In this document: positions 9,376-18,052 of the stretch, piece after piece | Numbering within the stretch: the stretch's first letter is position 1 | Layout: each line of letters begins with the position of its first letter | Assembly: GCF_014191355.1 (NCBI RefSeq) | Contig: NZ_JACHWM010000012.1 | Location: forward strand, 124,001-188,000 | Direction: 5' to 3' | Length of the DNA: 64,000 bases | DNA from: Methylobacterium sp. R2-1 | GTDB lineage: Bacteria > Pseudomonadota > Alphaproteobacteria > Rhizobiales > Beijerinckiaceae | Notes under the pieces: model-generated | The model's database searches: none | Told to the model about the DNA's origin: nothing | What the model saw: the letters and a program-made list of their open reading frames with translations, nothing else | Made by a program: the position numbers and the translations under genes

Positions 9376-12300
9376 TTACCAGCGGTAGGTGAAGCCGCCC
9401 TTTACCGCGTGATCCTGGGCGCGGGCGCCCACTTGTCCCGTATAGGCGAGCCCCAGCGTGGTGCTGGCCGAGACCCTCAGGTCGAGCCCGGCGCTGGCGA
9501 CCAAGGCGTCGCGGTCGATCGGGATGCCGGCGCTCACGAAGGAGGCACCGCCCTGGAAGGCGAGCAGCGCGGTCGGGATCACGTCGCCGAAGGCGCGGCG
9601 ATAGCCGACGAGGCCGTGGGCCACGACCGGCGCTCCGAAGCCGAGATCGAGCAAGGTCTGAGCGCGCAGGCCCACGGTGGCCGTGCCGACATCGTTGTCC
9701 CGGCCGAGCCCGCGCAGGGCCGCGGCCCCGCCGGTCTCGAGGAAGCGGTCCTGTCCGATATGGACGTAGGCGCCGCCGACGAAGGGCTCGATATAGGCGA
9801 GCGGCGCGGCCCCATTCGGCGAAAGCACCGCCGCGGATGCGGTGAAGGGGGAAGCCAGCGCGAAGCGGTAGCCGAGTTCGCCGAAGCCCTGGATCGTCCG
9901 GCCGCCGTAGCGCGCCGTCTCGCTCTCGGAGAGGCCGGGCAGGGTCACGCTGCGGCGGGTGCGCAGGCTGTTGTCGGCGTAGACCGCGCCGAGGCGCAGG
10001 GCCACCGGCCCGAACTCGGTGCCGCCGTAGACGCCACCGAAGGCACTCTCGATCTCGCCCGACTGCAGGCGCCCGGTCGTGTCGAGAGTGGTGCGGCTGT
10101 AGCCGCCCGCGACACCGATCCGGAAACCGTTCTCGAGCCGCAGGTCGGCGCCGAGCGCGAAGCCGGCGGTCTGACGGGTCAGCCCGGCGGCGTTGCCGTC
10201 GCTGCGAGCGTCGCCGAAGCTGCCGAAACCCTGACCCCACAGGCCGAACACCCGCGGATCGAGGGTCGCCACCGCCATCGGCGCGGAGCGGCCGGGCAGG
10301 TCGGCGGTGTAGGTCGCCGGCACGGTGCCGGACACCTCCGGAGTGCCGCCGCGACGCAGGCGGTCGAGCAGCGTCTCGCGCACGAAGGAGGCGGTTTCAA
10401 ACGCGGCCGATGTCGTGCTCGCATGGACGTCGCCGGCCAGCCCGACGAAGGCGCCTTGCGCCTGCGCGGCGGTCAGGCCGACGACACGGTCGTTGAGGGC
10501 CGACCCGGCCGCGGTATCGAGCCCGGCGGCGGCGGCGGCCTCGTTGCGGGTCCGGCCGAAAGCCGCGAACGGCGTGCCGTTGCGGGTGATCGTCAGGTCG
10601 ACGGTGCGGCCGGTGTAATCGAGGCCGCTCGTCAGGAAGGCGTAGTTCGGCCCGCTCACGCCGTCGAACCGGCCGGTCACGGCGCTCGCGGTGAGGATGC
10701 TGTAGCGCCCGGACGGGTTGATCACGCCGGCAAGCGGCGTGAACGCCACGGTGCCGCCGCCGAGAACCGCCTGGCCCGTCACGGCGACGCGATCGGAGGT
10801 TCCGCCGGTCGCGGTCTCGACCCGCAGCGTCGAGCCGGAGGCGAAGCGAGCATCGCCCGCCACCGTCAGCGTCCCGAGCGCACCGCCCTGGCCGCCGCCG
10901 GGGCTGACGGTGCCGCCGTTCCGGACCACGAGCCCGCCGACGGTGCCGGCACCGCCGAGCAGGCCGCCCGCCGCCACGGTGGCGCGGCCGGCAATCGCGC
11001 CGTCGGCCACGAGCGTGCCGGTGTTGCCGACGGTCACGTCGGTCGCGATCCGGTCGCGGGGATCGAGTTGGAGCGTGCCGGTGACGTTCTGGAAGTAGGT
11101 CGAGGCCGCGTAGAGGTCGAGGCGGGTCCAGTAGCTCAGTGGCGTGCCGTAGAAGGCGGCCAGCGCCTCGCTTTCCGTGTTGACCACGATCTGATTGATC
11201 GTCGCCGTCTGCAGGCTCGCGGTGAGACCGCCGTTCGGGGCGATCTGCTGCGCCGCCGCGCTGCTGCCGCCGTAGAGCGGCGCGAGCAGGATCGAGGCGT
11301 CGGGGCCGTTGGCCGGCGCCGCCTCGCGCGGGGCCTGCGCGAAGGTCAGGGTCGGCAGGCCGTAGGTCATGCGCTGGCGGTAGATCGCCGCGTTGGCGTC
11401 AGTGGGGAGGTAGGGATTGCCGGTGGTGTTGGCGGTGCTCGTGGCACAGGTCGCAACGGTGGCGCCGCATTGGGCGGCGAGGTAGCCCTGAAGCTCGCTC
11501 TGGGCGCGGGTGAACAGGTTCGGCAGGTTGATCGCCGTGCCGGTGGTCGCGGCGTTGTTGATGTAGGCCGGGTTGGTGAGGCCCTGGGCGATGTCGTAGG
11601 CCGAGAAGGCCCGCGAGGCGATGATGTCGAGCGGGTAGTGGACGCCCAGCACGATGCGGTTGTTGGCGTAGTCGGAGGCCCGCAGCAGCATGTTCTGATA
11701 TTGCTGCGGCACCAGCATCGCGAGCAGGTAGCCGTCCGTATAGGCGTACTGGGTGTGGCCGCTCGGGAAGGACGGATTGGTGGCGATGCCGTTCAGCGCG
11801 GTCGGGTCGAAGATGTTGTACTGGCTCGGCGCGACCTGAATCGGGCGCGAGGAGCCGTACACGTCCTGGCCGGCCCCGGTGTTGCGCACGCCGTAGGCGA
11901 GGTCGAGCACGCTGTCATAGCGGTTCGGGAGGGTTCCGGTGGTGCCGGCCGCGCCGGCGGGCGAGCCCGCGGGGATCGTGTAGGATGCGGTCGGCAGCGT
12001 GTAGCCCGCGGGTGCCACCGCGGTCGCCGGCACGTAATTGGCGGGCGTGGTGCTCGGATTGCTGGGCGCGCTGTTGGCGAAGTAGTTCTTCGCCACGCCG
12101 AGATTGGCGCTGAACACCGTATAGGCTTGGTTCAGCAGGTTGAAGCTGTTGGTGAGCGGGCCGCTCGTCGCGTTGCTCGCCCGGATTCCGGTCTGGTAGA
12201 TCGCACCGAGTTGAGGGCCGAGACCGCCGACCGGCTGGGACGGGGCCAGGCCGCCCGCACTCTGTGGCGCCTGAGGCGGCAGACCGCCCGCGAGGTTGTC

Positions 12301-12621
12301 CGCCGGGCCGAGATTGACCCGGCTGCCGTTGATCAGGGTGATCGTGGTCGTGAAGGACGCGCTGCCCGGCAGCGCCTTGTCGCTGATCGCCCGCTGCTGA
12401 TCGGCCAGCGACGCGGCTTGGTTCTGCGCCACCGCCTGGGACAGGTTGAGCTGGAGCGTCTGCTGGCCGACAGCCGTGTTGTTCAGGCTGAGGAAGGGCG
12501 CCAGCAGGTTGAGCACGTTGACGTTGGCGGGATTGGTATTAGCCGTCTGTGCGTGCACTGCTGTCGCGCCAAATGCGCCGATCAGCAGGGCCGCGAGCGA
12601 GACGCCGTCCGCGTAACGCAT
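9376..12621 (-). CDS. Autotransporter with class A acid phosphatase (PAP2-like) passenger domain
   Basis: 1081 residues. The start at 12621 has a GGAGGA Shine-Dalgarno and begins a clear Sec signal peptide ending AVHAQ (residue ~25). The passenger holds the acid phosphatase triad: RP in YGSSRP, SFPSGHT (~residue 285), and GVHYPLDI with upstream Arg (~325). A glycine-rich stretch with passenger-associated repeats follows (LVADGAIAGRATV, GGLLGGAGTVGG), then an autotransporter beta-barrel from about residue 790 to the C terminus, ending in an aromatic (YRW) as outer-membrane barrels do. The predicted role is a surface phosphatase that releases phosphate from organic esters outside the cell. Export by type Va secretion is inferred from family. 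Confidence 0.92.
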   Translation of the reverse strand: MRYADGVSLAALLIGAFGATAVHAQTANTNPANVNVLNLLAPFLSLNNTAVGQQTLQLNLSQAVAQNQAASLADQQRAISDKALPGSASFTTTITLINGSRVNLGPADNLAGGLPPQAPQSAGGLAPSQPVGGLGPQLGAIYQTGIRASNATSGPLTNSFNLLNQAYTVFSANLGVAKNYFANSAPSNPSTTPANYVPATAVAPAGYTLPTASYTIPAGSPAGAAGTTGTLPNRYDSVLDLAYGVRNTGAGQDVYGSSRPIQVAPSQYNIFDPTALNGIATNPSFPSGHTQYAYTDGYLLAMLVPQQYQNMLLRASDYANNRIVLGVHYPLDIIASRAFSAYDIAQGLTNPAYINNAATTGTAINLPNLFTRAQSELQGYLAAQCGATVATCATSTANTTGNPYLPTDANAAIYRQRMTYGLPTLTFAQAPREAAPANGPDASILLAPLYGGSSAAAQQIAPNGGLTASLQTATINQIVVNTESEALAAFYGTPLSYWTRLDLYAASTYFQNVTGTLQLDPRDRIATDVTVGNTGTLVADGAIAGRATVAAGGLLGGAGTVGGLVVRNGGTVSPGGGQGGALGTLTVAGDARFASGSTLRVETATGGTSDRVAVTGQAVLGGGTVAFTPLAGVINPSGRYSILTASAVTGRFDGVSGPNYAFLTSGLDYTGRTVDLTITRNGTPFAAFGRTRNEAAAAAGLDTAAGSALNDRVVGLTAAQAQGAFVGLAGDVHASTTSAAFETASFVRETLLDRLRRGGTPEVSGTVPATYTADLPGRSAPMAVATLDPRVFGLWGQGFGSFGDARSDGNAAGLTRQTAGFALGADLRLENGFRIGVAGGYSRTTLDTTGRLQSGEIESAFGGVYGGTEFGPVALRLGAVYADNSLRTRRSVTLPGLSESETARYGGRTIQGFGELGYRFALASPFTASAAVLSPNGAAPLAYIEPFVGGAYVHIGQDRFLETGGAAALRGLGRDNDVGTATVGLRAQTLLDLGFGAPVVAHGLVGYRRAFGDVIPTALLAFQGGASFVSAGIPIDRDALVASAGLDLRVSASTTLGLAYTGQVGARAQDHAVKGGFTYRW

Positions 12622-12955
12622 GGAAAGTCCTCCGGAAACCGAATCGGCTGAGCCGTGGGGAGGACCCTTGATCAAGCTGAGCCGTTGCGCCTGTTCATAA
12701 TGGCGTCACATTGCTCTTTGTTATTCTCGTTGTGATCTTGCAACACCTGAATTATTGAGTCTGACGCAGGGATTAAGATTACATTTGCCAGCTTATCAAT
12801 GCGATCTGGCCTTTGGAACCGACGACAATCCGACGAAAGGCGTCCGTCCTGCGCCTGAGTATCGTGCCCGGCCGCGCTGGATCGGGCTGCGTGTCCTCGG
12901 CGCCTCGTTCCGACGCGTGCGGGCCGGTCCGCTCTCCGGTCCGGCGGCGCTCCGC
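12622..12955. promoter_or_regulatory. AT-richer promoter region upstream of the autotransporter
   Basis: 334 bp with no gene. The part at 12690-12800 is clearly more AT-rich than the surroundings and lies just upstream of the autotransporter's minus-strand start, as expected of its promoter. I searched by eye for a Pho box (paired CTGTCAT-like repeats) and did not find a convincing one. The rest is unremarkable. Confidence 0.45.
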
Positions 12956-14194
12956 CTAATCCCCGCTCAGCGCCTGTTCGATCCCCCGCGCGACAGCGAG
13001 CGCCCGCCCGTCGTCGCCGAAGCGGGCGATCACCTGCACCCCAAGCGGCAGACCGTCGCCGGGCACCGGAACGTTGACGCAGGGCACACCCATCAGGGTC
13101 CAGAGCCGGTTGAAGCGCGCATCCCCCGTCGAGCCGAGCCCGTGCGGGGCCCGGCCGACGCTGGAGACCGTCAGGATCGCGTCGATATCCGAGAACAGAT
13201 CCTTGAGGAGACGGCGCGCACGGTGCGCCTCGCGGCGGGCGGCGTCGTAATCGGCCGCGCTGAGATCCTGCGCCCGGTCGAGCTGGCCGCGCAAAACCGG
13301 CGGCAGAGCGTCGCGGTGTTCGGCGTATTCCCAGGCGAGTGCTTGGCGCGCCTCGAAATCCTGCACGGTCGGGTGCGCGGCCCAGGCTCGCGCGAAAGGC
13401 TCAGGCAGGACGAGATCGCGCACCGACGCTCCGGCCCGCACGGCGGCGCGGGCCGCGCGATCCAGCGCGGCGAGCGCGTCCGCGTCGGGACTGCCGGCGA
13501 AATCCTGGAGGCAGAGGGCGAGGCGCGGGCGTTCCGGCGCGGCCGTCTCGATCCCCGGCCGCTCCGCGATCAGGGCCAGCGCATGGGCGATGTCGGCAAC
13601 CGAGGCGCCGAACAGGCCCAAAGTGTCGAGCGCCCAGGAGAAGGTTTTGACGCCCACCGTCGGCAGCAGCCGGAACGAGGGCTTGATCGCCGCGACCCCG
13701 CAGAAGGCCGCCGGACGGATCACCGAGCCGCCGGTCTGCGTGCCGAGCGCCAGCGGCAGCATCCCGGCGGCGACGGCCGCGGCCGATCCCGAGGAGGAGC
13801 CGCCCGGCGTGTGGCAGGGATCGCGCGGATTCACGGTGGCGGCGGGATCGAGTCCGGCAAACGCCGTGGTCGCGGTCTTGGCGAGCGGCACAGCGCCGAG
13901 CGCCCGCAGCCGCGACACGATCGCCGCATCCGCTCTCGGCCGCCAGCCGGAATAGATGCCCGAGCCGGACTCGGTCGCCATGTCGGCGGTGTCGATGATG
14001 TCCTTGATGCCGACGGCGATGCCGGCGAGCGGCCCACTCTCAGGTATCGCCGCTTCGGGCACGGTGCGCAGCACGGCGCCAATGGCGGGGTCGCGCGTGG
14101 CGATCCGTTCGCGCGCCGCGCGAACCGCGTCCGCGGCGGAGAGGGTGCCGTCCGCGATGCGGGCGCGGATGTCGAGAAGCGAGATCATGCGCAT
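12956..14194 (-). CDS. Amidase-signature family hydrolase
   Basis: About 412 residues. The amidase signature catalytic triad is present: Lys in VGIKDIIDT (~64), the cis-Ser within GGSSSGSA (~134), and the nucleophile Ser in QTGGSVIRPA (~157). Proteins of this family hydrolyse amides (for example indoleacetamide, allophanate, or glutaminyl-tRNA in GatA). It is shorter than GatA and no gatB/gatC is near, so a small-molecule amidase is likelier. Two ATGs (14194, 14188) are equally plausible; an earlier in-frame start at 14224 lacks a better ribosome site. Monocistronic; the neighbour extensin gene is divergent. Confidence 0.88.
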   Translation of the reverse strand: MRMISLLDIRARIADGTLSAADAVRAARERIATRDPAIGAVLRTVPEAAIPESGPLAGIAVGIKDIIDTADMATESGSGIYSGWRPRADAAIVSRLRALGAVPLAKTATTAFAGLDPAATVNPRDPCHTPGGSSSGSAAAVAAGMLPLALGTQTGGSVIRPAAFCGVAAIKPSFRLLPTVGVKTFSWALDTLGLFGASVADIAHALALIAERPGIETAAPERPRLALCLQDFAGSPDADALAALDRAARAAVRAGASVRDLVLPEPFARAWAAHPTVQDFEARQALAWEYAEHRDALPPVLRGQLDRAQDLSAADYDAARREAHRARRLLKDLFSDIDAILTVSSVGRAPHGLGSTGDARFNRLWTLMGVPCVNVPVPGDGLPLGVQVIARFGDDGRALAVARGIEQALSGD

Positions 14195-14301
14195 CCGAGT
14201 CACGGCCCGTATCGAATCTGTCAACAGCGCTCCACACGGGGGCAGATCCGATCCCGCATCGTTAGCGGCTCGTTTACGCGACGGTGCGCATCGTCCCCTC
14301 C

Positions 14302-15291
14302 ATGTGGCGTAAAGCGTTAGCGTTCTCGGCCCTGGTGCTGTTCGGCGCGGGGCTCACGGGCTGTGCAATCAACCGGTTCGAGCGCCGGGAGGCATGGCGC
14401 GACCAGGCCGAACAGATGTGCATCGCCCGCAAGCTGGTGCAGCCGACGGCCTATGTCTCGCTTGCCAAGGAGATCGACGGCCCCGGCCCCTGCGGGATGC
14501 AGCAGCCCTTCCGGGTGACGAAGCTCGGCGGCGGCACGGTGGCGCTCAAGCAGCGCATGACACTCGCCTGCCCGGCGCTCGCCGAGGCCGAAGCGTGGCT
14601 CGCCGACACGATCCAGCCTGCCGCCAACCTCTATTTCGGCGTGCCGGTGGCCGAGATCAACGCGGGCTCCTATTCCTGCCGCGGCCGCAACAATCAGGCT
14701 GGCGCCAAGCTCTCCGAGCATTCCTTCGGCAACGCGCTCGACATCATGTCCTTCACGCTGGCCGACGGCCACGTCATCACCGTCAAGGGCGGCTGGCGCG
14801 GCACCGAGGCCGAGCAGGCCTTTTTGCGCGAAGTCTTCGTAGGAGCCTGCGCCCGGTTCTCGACGGTGCTGGCACCGGGATCCAACGTGTTCCACTACGA
14901 CCACATCCACGTCGACCTGGCGATGCACGACCCGCGCGGTCTGAAGCGCATCTGCAAGCCGCTGCTCAAGTTCGAGTCGCAGCTCACCGCCGCCGACGGC
15001 TCGCCCCGTCCGCTGGCCTCCCCCCGTCCGCCCTCGCGCCAGACGATCCCGACCCAGGCGCCGATCGACGTGGAGGAGGACGACCCCTACGGCGTCGCGC
15101 CGACCTCGTCTCGCACCACCGGTACGCGGGTCGCCCGTGCCCCGGCCGCCCCGGCCCCCACGGCCTACGCCGCGGCGCCGGCTCCCAGCCGAGCGCGCGC
15201 CCCGGTCCCGGCGCATGACGCGGCCTACGAGCCCCTGTCGCTCGCCGCGCCCCACGCTTCGGATCACGCTTCGGACGAGCCGATCTACTAA
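14302..15291 (+). CDS. ExtensinC-family lipoprotein with LAS-type metallopeptidase motifs
   Basis: 329 residues. The start at 14302 gives a short lipoprotein signal with lipobox LTGC (Cys21). The ExtensinC domain follows (~90-220) and contains SEHSFGNALDI and FHYDHIHVD. These match the SxHxxGxAxD and HxH zinc-ligand patterns of LAS (M15-type) peptidoglycan peptidases, so a cell-wall peptidase role is reasonable inference. The C-terminal ~100 residues are Pro/Ala-rich and probably disordered. A perfect hairpin repeat starts 11 bp after the stop and may end the transcript. Confidence 0.85.
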   Translation: MWRKALAFSALVLFGAGLTGCAINRFERREAWRDQAEQMCIARKLVQPTAYVSLAKEIDGPGPCGMQQPFRVTKLGGGTVALKQRMTLACPALAEAEAWLADTIQPAANLYFGVPVAEINAGSYSCRGRNNQAGAKLSEHSFGNALDIMSFTLADGHVITVKGGWRGTEAEQAFLREVFVGACARFSTVLAPGSNVFHYDHIHVDLAMHDPRGLKRICKPLLKFESQLTAADGSPRPLASPRPPSRQTIPTQAPIDVEEDDPYGVAPTSSRTTGTRVARAPAAPAPTAYAAAPAPSRARAPVPAHDAAYEPLSLAAPHASDHASDEPIY

Positions 15292-15301
15292 TCAGCGCAC
15301 A

Positions 15302-15340
15302 TCGTCCCGAAAGGTGGTTTCCGGCTTTCGGGACGATGAC
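15302..15340. repeat. Hairpin repeat, family 1 (single-hairpin copy) / likely terminator
   Basis: CATCGTCCCGAAAG and CTTTCGGGACGATG form a 14-bp hairpin around a 10-nt loop just after the extensin stop codon. Read on the other strand it matches the second hairpin of the elements at 22799-22902 and 63320-63424 (GAAAGCCGG then CCACCTTTCGGGACGATG). Confidence 0.75.
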
Positions 15341-15412
15341 GAGACGATGACGAGTCATGAGGTGTGCCCGGCACACCCCAGGGCCGGCCAAAAGCGGCGC
15401 CCTTGCCCGGAC

Positions 15413-15446
15413 CAAGCTTGACTTGGCACGAGCGCGGCGCATCGTC
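15413..15446 (+). promoter_or_regulatory. Promoter-like motif, twin of 16032-16065
   Basis: CAAGCTTGACTTG followed after 15 bases by GCATCGTC; measured as TTGACT-17 bp-ATCGTC. The same arrangement stands upstream of the next gene at 16032-16065. TTGACT fits a -35 element; ATCGTC is a poor -10 by E. coli standards. It could instead be a short repeat. Confidence 0.4.
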
Positions 15447-15530
15447 TTTCGCCCATCCGGTGCCCGCCGCGCCACGCTCCGCGAGAGCGGTGTTGCGCCA
15501 CGGCACCCTCAACAGGCGGATCAGAGCGGC

Positions 15531-15998
15531 ATGCGCCCGTACCTTCCCCTCGCCGTCCTGGCGCTCGGCCTTTTCACGGCTTCCTCCGTGCTGCCGGCGC
15601 TCGCCCGCTCCGGCCGCGAGGAGATCTCCCCGGCCGAGGAGCAGACCTTCCCCTACGACGCCGACATTCCCGGTTGCCAGGACACCGACGTTCTGGAGAA
15701 GGTCTCGACCCAGTTTGCCGAGAAGGAGGCGAAGTTCTGGAACTCGTCGCTGACGATCGTATCCTACGAGCGGATCGAGCGCACGGCGTGGCGGCCCTAC
15801 GGCGTTGACTTCATTCCGCGCCGCTTCTGCTCGGCGCTCGCCACGACCTCGGATGGCGTGCGGCGCAAGGTCGATTACTCGGTGCGCGAGAGCCTCGGCA
15901 TCATCGGCTCGACCTGGGGCGTCGATTTCTGCGTCCACGGCCTCGACCGCAACAACGCTTACGCCTACGCCACCGCCTGCCGGATGGCTCGTCCCTGA
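15531..15998 (+). CDS. Small exported protein of unknown function
   Basis: 155 residues. The ATG at 15531 opens a Sec signal peptide (hydrophobic ~5-20, cleavage near PALA/R). The mature part has four cysteines (two in PGCQD and RRFCSA, two in DFCVHG and TACRM), consistent with two disulfides in the periplasm. I do not recognise a named domain; similar proteins occur as hypothetical genes in alphaproteobacteria. It stands alone between the extensin and RNase T2 genes on the same strand, each with its own upstream CTTGACTTG motif. Confidence 0.75.
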   Translation: MRPYLPLAVLALGLFTASSVLPALARSGREEISPAEEQTFPYDADIPGCQDTDVLEKVSTQFAEKEAKFWNSSLTIVSYERIERTAWRPYGVDFIPRRFCSALATTSDGVRRKVDYSVRESLGIIGSTWGVDFCVHGLDRNNAYAYATACRMARP

Positions 15999-16031
15999 TC
16001 GGGAGCGGGAAACGCGGGAGCGCGGCGGGTA

Positions 16032-16065
16032 CAAGCTTGACTTGTAGGCTGCGCCCGGCATCGTC
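16032..16065 (+). promoter_or_regulatory. Promoter-like motif, twin of 15413-15446
   Basis: CAAGCTTGACTTG then GCATCGTC, again TTGACT-17 bp-ATCGTC, 29 bp before the RNase T2 start. Shared spacing with the upstream gene suggests a common promoter type or a short dispersed repeat. Confidence 0.4.
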
Positions 16066-16094
16066 CTGAGGCGTCCCGACCCTGAGTCCCGTCC

Positions 16095-16769
16095 ATGCCC
16101 CGCCTTCACCGCCTCGCCGCCCTGGCCCTCGGCCTCACCCTGGCCTCCGGTGCGCAGGCGCAGGATTTCGGCGGTTTTCGACGCGGCGGCGAGCCCGGTG
16201 CGTTCGACTTCTACGTGCTGTCACTCTCGTGGTCGCCGACCTACTGCGACGGCGACGGTGCGCGCCGCGACCGCAACGGACAATGCGCGCCGGGGCGCGG
16301 CCTCGGCTTCGTGGTGCACGGGCTGTGGCCGCAATACGAGCGCGGCTATCCCTCGAACTGCTCGGCGGTGGAGCGCCCGCTCACCCGCAATGCGGTCGAG
16401 GCCGCGGGCGAAATCATGCCGAGCGAGGGGCTCGCCCGCCACGAGTGGCGCACCCACGGCACTTGCTCGGGGCTTGATCCGCTCGCCTATTTCAAGGCGG
16501 TAAAGACGGCCCGCGAAGCGGTGACGATCCCCGAGGCCTTCGTGAAGCCGCAGGGCGACATGCGGGCCGCCCCCATCGAGATCGCCCGGCAGTTCGTGCT
16601 GGCCAATAAGGGCCTGCGTCCGGACATGATGTCGGTGACCTGCCGCCGCGGGCAGTTGCAGGAGGTGCGGATCTGCTTCTCGAAGGATCTGCGCGGCTTC
16701 ACTCCCTGCCCCGAGGTCGCGCGCCAGAACTGCCGGGCGGGCGAGGTATCGGTCGAAGCGGCACAGTGA
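16095..16769 (+). CDS. Secreted ribonuclease T2
   Basis: 224 residues with a Sec signal peptide (cleavage near GAQA/Q, residue ~22). Both T2 active-site segments are intact: CAS I VVHGLWPQ and CAS II HEWRTHGTC, each giving one catalytic histidine. Several cysteines suit an exported, disulfide-bonded enzyme. It should cut single-stranded RNA through 2',3'-cyclic phosphates in the periplasm or outside, for nutrient scavenging. It ends 12 bp before a convergent glycosyltransferase gene. Confidence 0.93.
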   Translation: MPRLHRLAALALGLTLASGAQAQDFGGFRRGGEPGAFDFYVLSLSWSPTYCDGDGARRDRNGQCAPGRGLGFVVHGLWPQYERGYPSNCSAVERPLTRNAVEAAGEIMPSEGLARHEWRTHGTCSGLDPLAYFKAVKTAREAVTIPEAFVKPQGDMRAAPIEIARQFVLANKGLRPDMMSVTCRRGQLQEVRICFSKDLRGFTPCPEVARQNCRAGEVSVEAAQ

Positions 16770-16781
16770 GCCTCCGTGGCG

Positions 16782-17969
16782 TCAGGCTCTGCGCCGGCCC
16801 GTCCAGCGTGACATCATCCGTTCAAAACGACCCCGCAGGCGGAGAAGCCGCAGCCGCGCGGCGTGGCGGCCCGTTCCCATCAGCCGGTCGAAGGCGAGCC
16901 CGAGGGTGAGGTCGGCCAGCTCGCAGGCCGAGGCGTTCAGGTACTGGTAGTGCTGCCCGCGGCCGGCGGCGAGGAGCAGGAACCACGGCCGGAGCGTGCC
17001 GCCGCCGTCGAGATCGAGGTTCAGCTCCAGGACTCGCAAGCGGCGCGAGCCGAAGACGATGTTGCTCAGGCCGGCACCGTGGGCCGCCACCACATGCGTC
17101 GCCCCGGCAAACAGCCGGATCTGACCGGCCATGTCGAGCTGTTCGAGGCGAACCTTTTCGAAGCCGTGCGCGGCGAGCAGGCGGTCGAGACTGCGGATCG
17201 CATAGGGATCGAGGAGGCGCGTGTCGCGCACGCGCTCGATGAAGATCCGCTGCGGGCCGCCACGGGCCGGCGCGGCGGAAGCAGCCTGAGCGAGGGTGTC
17301 GAAGTAAGCGAAGGTCTCGTCGTGCAGATGGAGGGCGGCGGCCTGCGAGTGGTTCGGCCAGATGAGATGGAGGTTGCGCGGGCGATAGAGGCCGTCCGCC
17401 ACAGGACGGATGCGCCCTCCATCCGGGTCCAGGGCGAGAAGCTGGTCAAGCATTGCCGGCCGTCCATCTGCCGCCGGGGTCGGGCGGCGAGCGGGAAGGA
17501 CGAGAGCCGCCTCCGGCAGGTGCCGGCGGGCGAAGGGGAGCTTCGGCATCGCCAGGGTCAGCAGGTGGTAGTGGTTGTCCCAGCCGCAATCGACGACGGT
17601 GACCCAATCCTCAGCGACGTCGATAGCCTCACGAAGCCGCGCCTCCGAAACGGTCGCGTCACCGCGGGCGAACATCGCGGTCTCGGCGACGGGACGCCCT
17701 TCGGCGGTGAGCGCGATCCCGTCGACGCCGGGGCCGAACCAGACATAGCCCCGGGGAATCGTGATGATGTCGAGCCGCGGCGGCAGGGTTGTGCCGCGAT
17801 GCGGAACCTGCTTCAGGAGGGCGGTCGGGTCCTGGCCGTTGAAGGAGGGCTGGATGACCCGCTCCGGATCCGGCTCACGCCCACGGGCAATGGTCCTGCG
17901 GTCGGTCAGGTCCATGACGGAGATGGGGGCCGGCCGCACGGGACTCACCGGGTCCGCTCGGTCGCCCAT
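16782..17969 (-). CDS. Glycosyltransferase family 61 (DUF563) protein
   Basis: 395 residues, no membrane segment. The GT61 hallmarks are in the C-terminal half: IFIER, then QIRLFAGATHVVAAHGAGLSNIVF with the HGAGL loop and an ELNLD segment. The family transfers pentoses or other sugars to protein or polysaccharide acceptors in eukaryotes and is frequent in bacterial polysaccharide loci. No other glycan genes are next to it, so substrate and product are unknown. Start at 17969 (ATG) gives full length; nothing suggests truncation. Confidence 0.8.
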   Translation of the reverse strand: MGDRADPVSPVRPAPISVMDLTDRRTIARGREPDPERVIQPSFNGQDPTALLKQVPHRGTTLPPRLDIITIPRGYVWFGPGVDGIALTAEGRPVAETAMFARGDATVSEARLREAIDVAEDWVTVVDCGWDNHYHLLTLAMPKLPFARRHLPEAALVLPARRPTPAADGRPAMLDQLLALDPDGGRIRPVADGLYRPRNLHLIWPNHSQAAALHLHDETFAYFDTLAQAASAAPARGGPQRIFIERVRDTRLLDPYAIRSLDRLLAAHGFEKVRLEQLDMAGQIRLFAGATHVVAAHGAGLSNIVFGSRRLRVLELNLDLDGGGTLRPWFLLLAAGRGQHYQYLNASACELADLTLGLAFDRLMGTGRHAARLRLLRLRGRFERMMSRWTGRRRA

Positions 17970-18052
17970 CGCCTGAAACCTCGATACGCGGAAGCTGCCA
18001 CCATGGTCCGATCACGTCGAAACACAGATCGGACACCGTCCCCGGCCGTCCG

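Noticed and set aside
9409..12651. A 1080-codon open frame antisense to the autotransporter
   Set aside because: It mirrors a highly GC-biased gene; the translation is Arg/Gly/Ala-rich with no domain, whereas the minus-strand frame has a signal peptide, active-site motifs and a beta-barrel.
12690..12800. Pho box upstream of the phosphatase autotransporter
   Set aside because: No pair of CTGTCAT-like half-sites at 11-bp spacing could be seen.
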